From assembly GCA_033675265.1 (NCBI GenBank), contig JAUJYZ010001512.1, forward strand, positions 650,501-714,500: 64,000 nt of DNA, given 5' to 3'. The notes beneath the pieces were generated by a model. That model searched no databases and was not told the DNA's origin. It saw only the letters and a program-made list of their open reading frames with translations. How positions within the stretch are numbered: position 1 is the first letter of the stretch; each line of letters opens with the position of its first letter. Source of the stretch: Actinostola sp. cb2023. Its lineage: Eukaryota; Cnidaria; Anthozoa; Actiniaria; Actinostolidae. This document shows positions 23,630 through 34,983 of the stretch, piece after piece. A program made the position numbers and the translations under genes.

Positions 23630-26600
23630 ATTATTATTATTATTATTATTATATGATGATTATTATGGTTTACAACTAACTATACTATGTGTTTATACTT
23701 TAGGAACTATATTTTCCAGTTGATTAAAGCAATCAAATGGTGTCACCAGAATGATGTCATACACAGAGGTGAGGAGTTTACAAGTCTCTTTACCAACTGT
23801 TGCATTCTTACGCAACCAAACAACACTAAAGTGTAACTTGTAGTTTGCAATAAATTGTCAGACTTGAGACATCAAACAAGTTGTATTTGGCATATTTGAA
23901 GTTTATGATTGACAGATGTCAAACTACATGTATTTTTCCAGTCACAAGTAATACAAAGAGTGGCAATGATAATAATTAATAATAACATTTTATTATTCAT
24001 TTACAAAATCAATAGATTTGGCTATACTACCGAAATCACTCGACTGTTAGCACTGCCAAAATAACGATCCATCACGTTTTGAATTTCGGTTAACTCACGT
24101 GACCATTTGGAGCTCTCCAAATGGTCACTTGAGTTAACCGAAATTCAAAACGCGATCGATTGTTATTTTGGCGGTGCTAACAGTCGAGTGATTTCGGTAG
24201 TAATATTGATCTATTATCTCAGTACACCATATCTTATTTTTGCAGATATAAAACCTGAAAACCTGCTTATCAGCAAAAATAACATATTAAAACTATGTGA
24301 CTTTGGTGAGTGACTAATTCTATTGTATCACTCAATGTTTTATAGTGTCTAACTGGGCTTTTAAACTACAACAGGTTTTGCTAGAGCTATGACAACCAAT
24401 GGAAGTGCTCAGCTTACTGATTATGTAGCAACAAGATGGTACAGATCACCAGAACTGCTGTTAGGGTAACTCACATATGATTCATACCTCTATACAATGT
24501 GCATATGTAATACAGTCGTTTTCATATGAGTGGGAAACCTATGTACAGCACAGAGTTATGGTCATGGTATGGAATCGAAGACGTTGTATTCAACCAATCA
24601 CAGCGTGCAAAATCTTCGCTAAATCATTGATTGATTGATTGACCGCTCAACCAATCTTGGATACGGCATGATGATGGCGTGATACAGTCACGAACCGTAC
24701 CATAGCTACTTCCCACTCATTAGAACGACTCTAATAATGCTGTACATGTAAAATGACAGTTTGATTGACATAATGCTGGTGCAATATTTGTGTTTGCAAT
24801 ACAAATAAAACATTGCAAAAAGCAGCACATTTTAATAGGCCGTTGTTATAGACTTTGTTTCTGCCATCAGTGCACCATATGGCAAGCCTGTGGATATTTG
24901 GGCGATAGGTTGTATACTAGGAGAATTAAGTGATGGACAGGTAGGTACTGTTGTACACTGTGATCTTTATTGCTATCAAAGCAGAGTATAACTCTATGTT
25001 GTTGGTGTTGTTGTTCTTTAGCCTGTATTTCCTGGAGAAAGTGAAATAGATCAGCTGTATACAATACAAAAGGTGAGACATCAGACTGATCAGTATTTAA
25101 TTGTCTTGTTTTGGAAAAAGATAATTTAATACTAGTAATATTCTTGGTACATTATGCATGCTTTGATTGGTCAAAAGCCATGCGTGATATTAGAGTACAG
25201 ACACACAGATGGTGTTACAATATTAAATATTGATGTCTTGGTACATTATGCATGCTTTGATTGGTCAAAAGCCATGCGTGATATTAGAGTACAGACACAC
25301 AGATGGTGTTACAATATTTAATATTGATGTCTTCATTTTTGGTGATATTCACAAAAGGTTCTTGGGCCACTTCCACCTGATCAAATGGACATGTTCCATG
25401 CTAATCCAAGATTTGCTGGTCTCAAGGTGAGCTACAGTATCAGTGTACAAGTTCTCTAAGTAAACCGTGATGACAAGTTGTTGTGTGATTGTAGTTCCCA
25501 GCTGTCAGCTATCCACAGACTCTCAGTAGAAAGTACATGGGAATCATTAGTGGAGCAATGCTTAATTTTATGCAGGTAAGTAATATTATCTCAGAGCTTT
25601 TACCTGGGAGGGAGGGAGGGAGGGAGGGAGGGAGGGAGGGGGCACCTCGCATGGGTCTTTTTGTCTCGTTTGCACCCTTTCCTTTTAATAATAAATAATA
25701 TTTATATAGCGCTTTAACTATTAAAATATTCTAAATTGCTTTTGAGTCCTTCACATGATATTCTATTCTTGTTGTGTTGTATATAATATCTATATTAGTG
25801 CTTAGTTGCTTGTAGTGAAGTCTCAATAAAGTCATTAATTAAAAGACTATGGTCAGTTGATTGTGGAAGTAGATGAGATGCATGAAAAGTTTTCCCATAG
25901 AAGAAGAAGAAGAATACTTTATTTGCACTTTACATAATATTACAAGTTTTTTTGTATCAATAAATAAAATTAAGGAGGAGAATAAAATGATAGTGTAAAT
26001 TATCACTGCTGATAAGCATTTTCTTTTCTCAGGCCACGCTGCAGCTGGATCCTGTACAAAGATTTACTGTGGAAGATTGTTTTCACCATCCTGCCTTTCA
26101 AAAGGAAAGAGAAGATTATGAGCAAAGATTAAAGGACAACCCGTTACTGGTACCACAGAAGTCCAAATCACACTCAAGTCATAAGAGTGTCAAACACAGA
26201 GACAGTTCTCAAAACGACTCAAAACATTTCAAAACAATGCCTGACAACAAACAAGAATCGACTGTCAATGACCCACTAACTGCCTCACACATGGATAAGG
26301 ATTCAGTTAATAGCAAAAGGGTACAAGAGTCTGTCAATGACCCACTAACTGCCTCACACATGGATAAGGATTCAGTTAATAGCAAAAGGGTACAAGAGTC
26401 TGTCAATGACCCACTAACTGCCTCACACATGGATAAGGATTCAGTTAATAGCAAAAGGGTACAAGAGTCTGAGAAAATCAAAATCAAACCCACTCCATTA
26501 GGGAGTACACCTAAGAATATGGACACTGTGGATCTGTCTAAACGATTGACAGACAATACAGAGAATGATCATAATGCATTCAACATTGAATCACCAGGAG

Positions 26601-27838
26601 AAATGGACATGAAAGGTTTAGGATGTGATAGTTTAGAGACGGGAACTATCAAGAATCTACAGATAGTTAATGACATGGATTATACTGGTGTAAAGTCTGA
26701 ACCAATAGATAGTATTAAATATGGTGCAGATGACAGCACACATTCAAAGGGCAAGACAGGAACAGCACCCTATAGTCACTTTGTCGCAGCTAACTACACC
26801 TTTTTCCCTGGGGCTGGCCAACAATCAAAGGTATGTGTAATACTGATATAATAATGAAGGTATGGTTTAACAAATACAGCAATATGCAGAAATTCTGATC
26901 ATTTTGACTAAAATACATATATATCAAAAACCTACTTAAAATTATGGGATGGCTACGCTGATATTTTTTTCTAGTCGTCTGCCAGCGAGGCTTTATGAAA
27001 AAAATATCATGGAAGCTATGCCATGGTCTTAAGTAGGTCTTTGATATATGTGTATTTTAGTCAAAAGGATCAGAATTTCTGCATATTGCTGTATCATGCA
27101 GTATTAACATGTAATACAATATTATTATATAATAGGCAGCATATGGTAGCACAACCAGCACTTCATCTGTGGTTGCAGAAGAGATTCGAAAAACAAAGTC
27201 AGTTATAATGAATAAGAAGAAAGATTTTGATGGGTCTATGAAGTCAAGGCAGCAACAACTACCATATGGATCTACAAGAAATGAGGTGTGTTGATGATGA
27301 TTTAGTATGATAGTCTAATGATGGTGATGATGATGTATATCAGAACATGGTATTTAGTAGTTCACTGAAGTACTGGTCTGATTTACTATGCTATTGTTTT
27401 ATTTGTTGCTATTTTATCATGAAGCTTGTTGACCAGCACCATATCAAGCACAAAGATCCCAAGGCACAAATGTTACAGTATGATAGACGTGGGAAAACAA
27501 ACCAATTAATAGGTACGTGTATCATTGATATAAGTTCTGAATGTAGTTGATTTTGGCTCTTCTATATCCATTCATCACGATATGTTTCATTAGATCCCAA
27601 TGCAAACAGCATCCCTCAATCCAGCTTCCCGATGCATTATGGTATAGGCATTGAAAGGAGAGGCTCGACATCTGACGTCACGTCATCAAACCTTGACCAG
27701 GGGGGACAACTAGCAGGACAAAACACCTATCCCCTCCCTGGACAGCATTCAAAACAACGGATCATGCTCACAGATTCGCAGAGGTAAAACATGGTTGTAT
27801 ATATCTAAAGTGGGTGTGTTATTATTATTGTTATTGTA

Positions 27839-27926
<88 letters not shown>

Positions 27927-29330
27927 GTGATAGGTCACTGACTCTTTTGTGATGTTCAGTAGAAAAGGAGAAAATGTCACGAATGAAGAAACTCAACCAA
28001 GAACAAGTTGCATACAAGAAAAGAAAGAACGGAAGAAAAAGAAAAAGAAATCTCAACATGTAAGTGGAAATTAGAATGAAAAAGAACAGAGTAGGTGACT
28101 TGAGATCAAAATCCAAATTCTCCTTTGAAATCCCAAAGGAGAATCTCAAGGAGAATTTAGATTTTGATCAGAGATCACTTACGTTGTTCTTGCAGGGAGC
28201 CCTTCAATTTGAAATTGAGAGTGGATACCCGAGGGGACCCCCCATTGTGGCGTTAATTAGGTTAAAACAATTAGGTGCTTGAATTGTAGCATCCCCATAC
28301 CAGTAATCTAGATAGTATTAATGTATAGTTTTAGAAGAGTAATAATGTTCCTTTAAAACTATAGTACAATAACCAACAAGCGATACAATGGAAGCAAAGA
28401 CCAGACGTATCGAGGTGAGTGAGTCATGGTTTAAGACTGGTGACCAGCAATGCGTTATATTGAACTCTTTGTTTTATTGTAGTGATCATAATAAAATACA
28501 AGAACGAGGAAGCAGGGTGTCGTCTGATGTACAGGTATGACAGACCAAGGGCGCTAGGACAAAGACGTTGTGTGTATAAGCTATGAGTTGTACTTATCTC
28601 TGTTGTCTGAATTCTGAAGTATCATTGACCTTTCTGGCCTCTGTTGTCCCCTACTCGGTTGCCAGTAAGTCGATTCCTGGCCAACGAACGTTTCGATTTG
28701 AATATGTGTATGTTCCGCCAGTTCATTGACCTTTCGATTTGAAAATAAGTTCCAGTCCGCACTCTGCCAAACGTACAGTTAGTTATCAGTGTAAGCTAAT
28801 AAGTTAATCATTAGCTTACACTGATAACTAACTATACGTTTGGCAGAGTGCGGACTGGAACTTAATTTCAAATCGAAAGGTCAGTGAAACGTCCGAATAA
28901 GAAACGACAACATATAGCGGACTGGAACATATATATTCAAATCGAAACGTTCGTTGGCCAGGAATCAGTCGACTTACTGGCAACCGAGTAGGGGACAACA
29001 GAGGCCAGAAAGGTCAATGATACTTCAGAATTCAGACAACAGATAAGTACAACTCATAGCTTATACACACAACGTCTTTGTCCTAGCGCCCTTGGACAGA
29101 CCCGTATGTAACTGATATATGTAACTAATCATTCCTACATATCTACAGTCACTCACAGTCATGGTTGATATTTGGGGGTAGGATGGGAGGATTTAATTGT
29201 ATATACTATAGTAATTTTATTGGGAGTGGGAAATTATTTATAGCTAGTGTAGATAGGTGTCCTCAATTAGTATTAGTAAGCTATAATATTCAACACAGAA
29301 ATAAAGTTATTATTATTATTATTATTATTA

Positions 29331-29373
<43 letters not shown>

Positions 29374-30067
29374 CATCATCATCATCATCATCATTATTAT
29401 TATTATTATTATTATTAGTCACTTGATGTACGTTCGCATAAACAACTTGCAAGACTTGGTACAGAAAAAGCTCAAGATAAAGTAAGTATTGTTGCTCTTC
29501 GACGCCAGCGTTACGGCTTAAAAAAAGAAGAGACAATAATTTATTAGTCGACCTTTTTATTAATGTACCTGTATGTATTTTACTAACACGCGTTTCTGTT
29601 CTCAGGGCGTACCATCCTTGGCTCCCATGCAACCATCGTCTTCCTTAAAACCTCTAGGAGACTTACGACTTCAGCCTCTACAGCACAAAAATGTATCTCA
29701 GCTACCGAATACATACCCATCCATGCCACACCCTAAACAACGGTCTCCTGAACCCCGACACTTTAGCCCTCCACCTCAGTGGCTGGGTGCTCCGTCATTT
29801 GGATCTCACAAGCACTCCGTGTCTGATCCTGTAAATATGATTACGACTTTAACTGAGAGAGCTGTTAGTCCAAATGCCGAAATGTTAGCGCCGCTACCGA
29901 AGAAATCATCCCGACCGTCTTCGGAAATCGACGAGCTGTCGGTGGACGATCGTGAATATCGAACTCCAGGCCTACTAAAGCCTTTAAATCCGAATAAAAA
30001 TATCTCCAGTACTTCGTCGGGTAAAGGACCACCGGACTTGAACGATCTGAAAGAAACGCCTTTATAG
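20391..30067 (+). CDS. CDKL5: Cyclin-dependent kinase-like 5 (CDKL5)
   Basis: Ser/Thr kinase of the CMGC group, in other animals acting at cilia, microtubules and nucleus. 22 exons, all GT-AG and in phase, 2751 nt, 916 aa: 20391-20427, 20591-20625, 21450-21495, 22003-22084, 22477-22531, 22612-22667, 23704-23768, 24246-24305, 24375-24465, 24871-24940, 25022-25072, 25358-25426, 25495-25575, 26033-26830, 27136-27285, 27425-27512, 27594-27783, 27960-28059, 28365-28414, 28483-28534, 29419-29481, 29606-30067. Kinase landmarks: [18 protein letters not shown] (P-loop), EIVAIKKF (catalytic Lys), [17 protein letters not shown], activation loop [51 protein letters not shown]...NPRF and GLKFPAV point to CDKL5 over CDKL1-4. 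Vertebrate CDKL5 has TEY where this has TDY. The tail is low-complexity with a 3x23-aa repeat, a KERKKKKKK basic patch and Ser/Pro-rich exon 22. Many introns hold fold-back elements. Confidence 0.95.
22171..22434. mobile_element. Tc1/mariner-like MITE, copy 2 (CDKL5 intron 4)
   Basis: Begins TATAGTCAATGTCATTAACC and ends GTTAATGACTGTATA. It shares TTGTCCAGCTAAAA and ACACTACAATAAATGTCA with the copy at 7818-8032. The two copies differ by indels, so they inserted independently. Confidence 0.75.
22905..23190. repeat. Inverted repeat in CDKL5 intron 6
   Basis: GTTGTAGTATACATTTATAC near 22925 pairs with GTATAAATGTATACTACAAC near 23148. The outer parts match as CACTCAATTGCAGAAA against TTTCTGCAATCGAGTG. 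It probably is a MITE. Confidence 0.65.
23443..23652. repeat. Compound trinucleotide microsatellite (CTT)n-(TTG)n-(TTA)n
   Basis: About 29 CTT units, then about 31 TTG units, then about 8 TTA units, in CDKL5 intron 6 about 50 bp before exon 7. Homopolymeric frames here (poly-Leu, poly-Ser, poly-Cys) are artefacts of the repeat. Confidence 0.95.
24011..24215. repeat. 205-bp near-perfect palindrome, CDKL5 intron 7
   Basis: AATAGATTTGGCTATACTAC pairs with the right end GTAGTAATATTGATCTATT, and CGAAATCACTCGACTGTTAG with CTAACAGTCGAGTGATTTCG. The centre is GGAGCTCTCC. It lies about 30 bp before exon 8, so a folded intron RNA would bring the acceptor close to a long hairpin. Confidence 0.8.
24511..24733. 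mobile_element. MITE of the AGTCGTTTTC family, copy 1 (CDKL5 intron 9)
   Basis: Left end CAGTCGTTTTCATATGAGTG, right end CCCACTCATTAGAACGACTC. A relative with the same ends is at 51474-51631. Internal (TTGA)n run ATTGATTGATTGATTGA at about 24627. Confidence 0.6.
25143..25330. repeat. 94-bp exact tandem duplication, CDKL5 intron 11
   Basis: Two direct copies start CTTGGTACATTATGCATGCT at 25143 and 25237, differing by about one base in the terminal AATATTTAATATTGATG. Recent local duplication; exon 12 follows 28 bp later. Confidence 0.85.
26264..26470 (+). repeat. Three identical 69-bp coding repeats in CDKL5 exon 14
   Basis: Units at 26264-26332, 26333-26401 and 26402-26470 each encode 23 residues: [20 protein letters not shown] then QES. 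The copies appear identical at the DNA level, so the expansion is recent or is being homogenised. It stays in frame in the low-complexity tail. Confidence 0.9.
26875..27093. repeat. 219-bp fold-back repeat, CDKL5 intron 14
   Basis: Ends TACAGCAATATGCAGAAATT and AATTTCTGCATATTGCTGTA are perfectly complementary. The inner ACCTACTTAA against TTAAGTAGGT continues the arms. Confidence 0.8.
27838..27927. repeat. (TTA)n microsatellite, CDKL5 intron 17
   Basis: About 29 TTA/ATT units directly upstream of exon 18. Confidence 0.9.
28091..28182. repeat. Short inverted repeat, CDKL5 intron 18
   Basis: GATCAAAATCCAAATTCTCC pairs with GGAGAATTTAGATTTTGATC; stem about 35 bp with few mismatches. Confidence 0.6.
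28545..29095. mobile_element. 551-bp long-TIR element, CDKL5 intron 20
   Basis: Ends CCAAGGGCGCTAGGACAAAG and CTTTGTCCTAGCGCCCTTGG, with arms of more than 150 bp that stay complementary inward (CTGTTGTCCCCTACTCGGTT and its mate). ACAGA lies on both sides (28540-28544 and 29096-29100), a possible 5-bp target duplication. An inner second hairpin sits at about 28750-28880. No transposase. Confidence 0.8.
29311..29417. repeat. (ATT)n/(ATC)n microsatellite, CDKL5 intron 20
   Basis: ATT units interrupted by a block of seven ATC units, running up to the acceptor AG of exon 21. Confidence 0.9.
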
Positions 30068-31639
30068 TAAATGGTCGTTTATGAAATATTTTATATCATA
30101 TAATGGAGAAATTCGTATGTACTTACTAACGCTATCATATCATATTCGGGTTTTGTAAAAGTGTATATAATTTATACAGGGAGGTGTTTTATATAACTTG
30201 AATGATGAGAGAATATATGTCCCTTGTGTCAATCAGACCAGTCATTTAGACTTTAAGGTAGTGTACATGCACTGTAAACATTTGTTTTCATGCAATATTT
30301 TAATATACCTCGTTAAAACGTGAAATTGCCACTACTACTATTCCTTGTGTGGTTCTCTCGAATACCACAGGAATCCCATAACTTATAAAAAAGTGAGAAT
30401 TTCATAGGCGGGAACACGCGTTCCTTGACATTCGCATTTTCTGTTTTTACCTCTATTTATCTTAAAGTTCTTGTACTTTGAGTGTGTTTTAGCACTGTTT
30501 CTATGTTCGAGGTCGCATTACTCGTGAATATAAAATAAAGATTTGTAAGTTTATACATGGTGTCACCTGTTTTATTCTTCGAGTTTTGCTTCAATATTTT
30601 GTTCATTTTTGTCTAGACTGTTCACTTTTAATCCTTGCGTCTTTGCCTGCTTTTACAAGAACTGAAGTACGCTGCGACGAGGGGACAGTATTTCTGCTTG
30701 AATCAAAACTCGACGTCCAGACAAAACAAATGTTGTTTATTTTCATACAGCGTTATTTCAAAATCACGAGGAATTTCAATTAGGAATAGTTCGCCAAATA
30801 ATCTTGTAACAGCTTCAATTAATAGTACCACAAAGCCAAGAATTCTATAGTGCCCGAATATTAGTTGTGTAGACTAACCTCTAGTTAACTAGCCACCTGT
30901 TTAGTTGGACAGCGTTGGTGTTAGCGAAGCATTGAACCGTCAAAATGACCGGTCGATTCAGTCAGTCAGTGATGTGTTGTGCCACAGACGAAATAAAGAA
31001 CATAAAATAAGCTCGATTAAATTCGGTAATATTCGACTTACAACAAAGTGAAGCAAGCAAATTCAACTCAAGTTAAATCATTTCGGAAAAATGAAAAACG
31101 GAATGAAAAAATGAGCGAGTTGGTTTTATTTATTGTTTTGATATAATATTTTGATAACATTGTTAATTTTTATCCTTCACTCGGATTTTGCACATTTCTA
31201 AGCTATATAATCTACAAATTTAGCGTTGATTACTCGATTCTTGGTCTATGACTTCAGTATTTACTTATCAATGGAGTAAAACGGCGACACGGTATGATGG
31301 GAACCAATGAAAACTCAGTTTTTTGAGAGGGGAAAATGTGTTGTAATGACCTTGTTTTGATGTGACAAGTAAATTGGATTGGATCATGTTTATCAAAACA
31401 ATTTCTCCTGTCAGTTCTCTTTGCCCGGGTAAATAATGCATCATATCAATTAGTGGTGGACCAATCAGAGCTCAAGAATAATCATATCACGGTATGTTTT
31501 GGGGTTTTGAGGACACCAGGGCGGGGGTCACCATATGCTTTGATCACCGAACAAAATAGAGTTTAGGTCGTAGTCTTATCCACACACAAGAACGCACTAC
31601 TGCAGTTTCAGGAAGTCTTCAGCGCTGCAGGACTTCGCC
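30068..31639. other. CDKL5 3' UTR and spacer to the carboxypeptidase gene
   Basis: An AATAAA poly(A) signal at 30534-30539 probably ends CDKL5. The remaining about 1.1 kb shows no supported gene and no clear repeat, and should include the promoter of the downstream gene. Confidence 0.55.
30534..30539 (+). terminator. Putative poly(A) signal of CDKL5
   Basis: AATAAA about 470 bp after the CDKL5 stop codon, the first convincing one in a 3' UTR position. Confidence 0.5.
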
Positions 31640-33963
31640 ATGTTTACTTTGCTACTTCTTGTTGTGTTGGTATTTGTCAATGTGCAGGTGGATCCAGTAG
31701 CATCACACACGATTAACTGGGCGCGAACCTTGAAAGATGAGAGCTGGATTCACCACAACTATGAAACCACCACCGCGCTTTTAAAGCAACTCCACAAAGA
31801 CTACCCTAAAATGACCCATCTGTACAGCATAGGTAAATCCGTACAAGGAAGAGAGATAATTGTACTTGCATTGTCGGCCAATGCTCCAGAAAAACACGAA
31901 GCCGGCAAACCTGAGTTTAAATACGTCGCTAACATGCATGGTAACGAGGTGGTTGGTAAGGAACTGCTGCTTAAACTAGCCAAGTATTTGTGTGATAACT
32001 ACAACAAAGATGATAATATCACACGATTAATGAACACTACTCGGATACATTTGATGCCATCCATGAACCCTGACGGGTACGAGCTATCATTCCAAGGTGA
32101 CAATAGGAAAAACTGGGTTATTGGAAGAAACAATGCTAACAATGTCGATTTAAATAGAAACTTTCCCGATCAGTTTTTAAAAACGGTCACCGGGAAACCT
32201 CAGCCTGAGACACGAGCCGTTATGAAGTGGATAAATGAGATTCCATTCGTTTTGAGCGCCAATTTGCATGGTGGTTCTCTGGTAGCCAACTATCCGTACG
32301 ATGATAGTCCTACAGGACGTGCAGAATACAGTGCTTCGCCTGATGACGATGTTTTCCAAGACTTGGCCAAAACGTACTCGGAAAGCCATCCTACTATGCA
32401 TCTAAAGAACCCACCATGGGACTGCCCCGAGGTCCCCCCGGATCACTTTGATGACGGTATTACAAATGGTGCTAAATGGTACAGTGTGTCAGGGGGGATG
32501 CAAGACTATAACTATGTCCATTCCAACTGTTTTGAGATCACTGTTGAGCAAGGTTGTAAGAAGTTCCCGCCAGTGTCTGATTTACCAAGGTACTGGAAGG
32601 AAAACAAGGCTCCTTTGATCACATTCCTCGATAAGGTAAGAAACTCGCTTAATTGCTGAACGATATTTCGTTTGCTTGGCTGTGCACATCGCATCTGGTC
32701 CAGAACTGGACCCATTTATCTACGCGCGCGTCAAAGAGCAGAAGAGAGGAGATGGGCTAGAGAGAGACGATAAAATTCCCTTTCAATTTCCTTAGATTAC
32801 GCGCGCGCGCTTCTCGTAGTCTTTATATATTTCTTTCGCGTCCAGTATTTATATTGAGAAAGGTGAAACCGAATTAATAATAATAATAACACTTTATTTA
32901 ACGAGGAATTGAAGGCGTTGTAGTGCGTTTGTTAATCAAATAAATTGATGCTGTTTTGCGGTATTTCTTTCCAGCTTGTCATCCATTTATGCTTCTGTAT
33001 TTTCCATTGTAGGTTCACGAAGGATTCAAAGGATTTATCAAAGACACCCACGATGTACCAATCCCTGGCGCCAGAATCTCAGTTGATGGTCACAAGAAGG
33101 ATATTTTTACAGCAGCCGATGGTGACTACTGGAGGTTGTTGCTTCCTGGTACGTACAAAGTAAGAGCATCGGCCGATGGCTTCAAGACAACAGTCAAGAA
33201 AATTACCATCCAGAAGGGTCCAACAGCCGCATCGCTTGATTTTGTGCTAAAGAAAGGCAAGAATGTCATCAAGCAAGATGATGCAACAAGTAAAGAAAAA
33301 GATGACGGGAGTTTTGAAGTGTCGCCCGAAGAGGTCTCCAAACTCATGGGTGGGGGTATGGGGATGCCATCAATGGGAGGGCAACAAACCCAAGGTATGC
33401 CCATGGGCGGACAAGGTATGCCCGTGGTCGGACAAGGTATGCCCATGGGCGGACAAGGTATGCCCATGGGCGGACAAGCTGGTATGCCTATGATGGGTGG
33501 TGGTGGTATGCCCATGATGGGCGGTGGCATGGCTATGGGTGGACAGACCCAAGGCATGCCCATGGCTGGACAAGGTGTGGTGATGGGTAATAATGGTATG
33601 GGTATGATGGGTGGTGGCATGAATAATGGTATGGACATGAATAGTATGAATATGGGTGGTGGACTACCGATGATGAATGATGTACCCGTCACCAATGACA
33701 TAACGATGAAAATGCATGGGAAAGCGTCACATAGTAAAGCCGCCCACCTTAACAAGGCACTAGGCAGGATCGACGATACTACAAACCTTGGAGACTCCAG
33801 TGACAGTAGTCTGTTAGTGGGTGGTCCTTTGATGGACAGTGATCTTGACCGTGAAGCAATGATGTCACCATACGAATCTAATTCCAAAGACACAGAGGGC
33901 GCACGAATGCGAATCTCAACAGACCAGGATAACCTTCAGAGCCAAGCCTTAGTAACCCAGTAG
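31640..33963 (+). CDS. Secreted/Golgi M14 metallocarboxypeptidase (CPD/CPE/CPN-like) with a Gly-Met-rich tail
   Basis: Zinc carboxypeptidase of the N/E subfamily that trims C-terminal basic residues from peptides in the secretory pathway. Two exons, 31640-32635 and 33013-33963 (GT-AG, phase 0), 648 aa. Signal peptide MFTLLLLVVLVFVNVQ. Zinc ligands His/Glu in NMHGNEVVGKELL and His in LSANLHGGSLVANYPYD. Substrate Asn-Arg in NNVDLNRNFPDQF and catalytic Glu in FEITVEQGCKKFP. Exon 2 encodes the transthyretin-like domain (GFKGFIKDTHDVPIPGARIS to YKVRASADGFKTT). Then an unusual tail of GMPMGGQ repeats (33352-33660, about 100 aa) and a basic/acidic end. I see no TM or GPI signal. One catalytic domain, unlike vertebrate CPD with three. 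The CPE, CPM, CPN or CPD relation is unresolved. Confidence 0.93.
33352..33660 (+). repeat. Coding Gly-Met-Gln repeats in the carboxypeptidase tail
   Basis: Repeating GGTATGCCCATGGGCGGACA (GMPMGGQ) about six times, then GGGMPMMGGG and NNGMGMMGGGMNNGMDMN variants. DNA identity between units suggests ongoing slippage. Confidence 0.85.
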
Positions 33964-34196
33964 AGTCGGCCATGAATTGGTCTTTTCGATTGACGAATTT
34001 CACGAAGATTGTTGGAGTGTGTTTGGTGAGGGAAACTACTTTTCCCCGCCTACACAGGCAAAAAGAACACCGTCTCATGTTGCAGTCAGTTTGAGTTTTG
34101 AGATAACAATTTCAGTGAAACTGAAGTAGTCCCTGGCAACAAGACTGTTCTACTTGCAGTCGAAAAGCAGCTGGCGTAAAGTTGATAAAGTTTTAC

Positions 34197-34202
34197 AATA
34201 AA
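34197..34202 (+). terminator. Putative poly(A) signal of the carboxypeptidase gene
   Basis: AATAAA about 235 bp after the stop codon. Confidence 0.5.
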
Positions 34203-34340
34203 AACTACTTATATATACAACAGGTACTACCTGTGAACGATGATAATAAAAGTGTGCTTTTGTAATATAGTACGCATGAGATAACAAGCAAGTCAGTCCA
34301 ATGTTATGACTGGCGTATAGTTTGTAATTGAGTAATAAAT

Positions 34341-34587
34341 ACAGATACGGCGGCCATTTTGGATTCTATTGTTTTGGCTAAAACATTATGGGATGCTCAG
34401 GGTGCAAATGGAGTCGCGTCAATATATTGTTTTTCTATTTCACTCTAACCATAGTGTTGTATGGCTTACTATCTACATGTGTTGTGTATTGTTGCCAATT
34501 TTGTACAAATTCGACGTAGTTTTTCATGGCGAAATGGTTACCTTGCACCCTAGGCATCCCATAATTCAAGATGGCCACCGTATCGGT
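34341..34587. repeat. 247-bp fold-back repeat
   Basis: ACAGATACGGCGGCCATTTT pairs with the right end ATGGCCACCGTATCGGT, and TTATGGGATGCTCAGGGTGC with its mate near 34550. The open frames on both strands are by-products. Confidence 0.7.
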
Positions 34588-34591
34588 AAAA

Positions 34592-34772
34592 AGGTCTATA
34601 TAGAGGATATTACACGGCGGCGCGAAGATATGAAATTTATTTTCGAGTGGCAAAAACAACAAAATATTTTACGAACGAGCGCAGCGAGTGAGTAAAATAT
34701 TGTTTTTTAACACCAGAAAATAAAATTCATATCTTCAAACCGCTGTGTAATTTTCTTTTTATTATATAGACC
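34592..34772. repeat. 181-bp fold-back repeat adjoining the previous one
   Basis: AGGTCTATATAGAGGATATT and GCGAAGATATGAAATTTATT pair with TAAAATTCATATCTTCAAAC and TTATTATATAGACC. The loop contains GAACGAGCGCAGCGAGTGAG. Confidence 0.65.
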
Positions 34773-34882
34773 AAAAAAAAATTGACGAAAAAAAATTGAC
34801 GATTTTACTAAAGGTACTGAGCCCGACGTCATCGATATCCTCACTAATCAGTGAGGATATGGAAAATACGCCACTCGGGTCC

Positions 34883-34983
34883 TAGTCTCCCTCCCAGCCC
34901 AGTGCTCCCAGCCGTTCTTAGTTTCGGTCCCATTCTCCCTCTGAGAATGGGACCGAAACTAAGAACGGCTGCGAGGGAGACTA
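34883..34983. mobile_element. Mutator-like MITE of the TAGTCTCC family, perfect 9-bp duplication
   Basis: TAGTCTCCCTCCCAGCC ... GGCTGCGAGGGAGACTA flanked by exact CTCGGGTCC at 34874-34882 and 34984-34992. The core is a tight hairpin (GTTCTTAGTTTCGGTCCCAT and mate). Same TIR as 5998-6478. Confidence 0.85.

Noticed and set aside
23327..23723. Long poly-Leu, poly-Ser and poly-Cys frames
   Set aside because: Produced entirely by the trinucleotide microsatellite; no coding sequence outside it.
29165..29632. Frames of 106-119 residues over the (ATT)n tract
   Set aside because: Mostly poly-Ile or poly-Asn from the microsatellite. The real exon 21 of CDKL5 uses 29419-29481.
33126..33893. 255-residue Pro/Ile-rich frame opposite the carboxypeptidase
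   Set aside because: Shadow of the Gly-Met coding repeats on the other strand.
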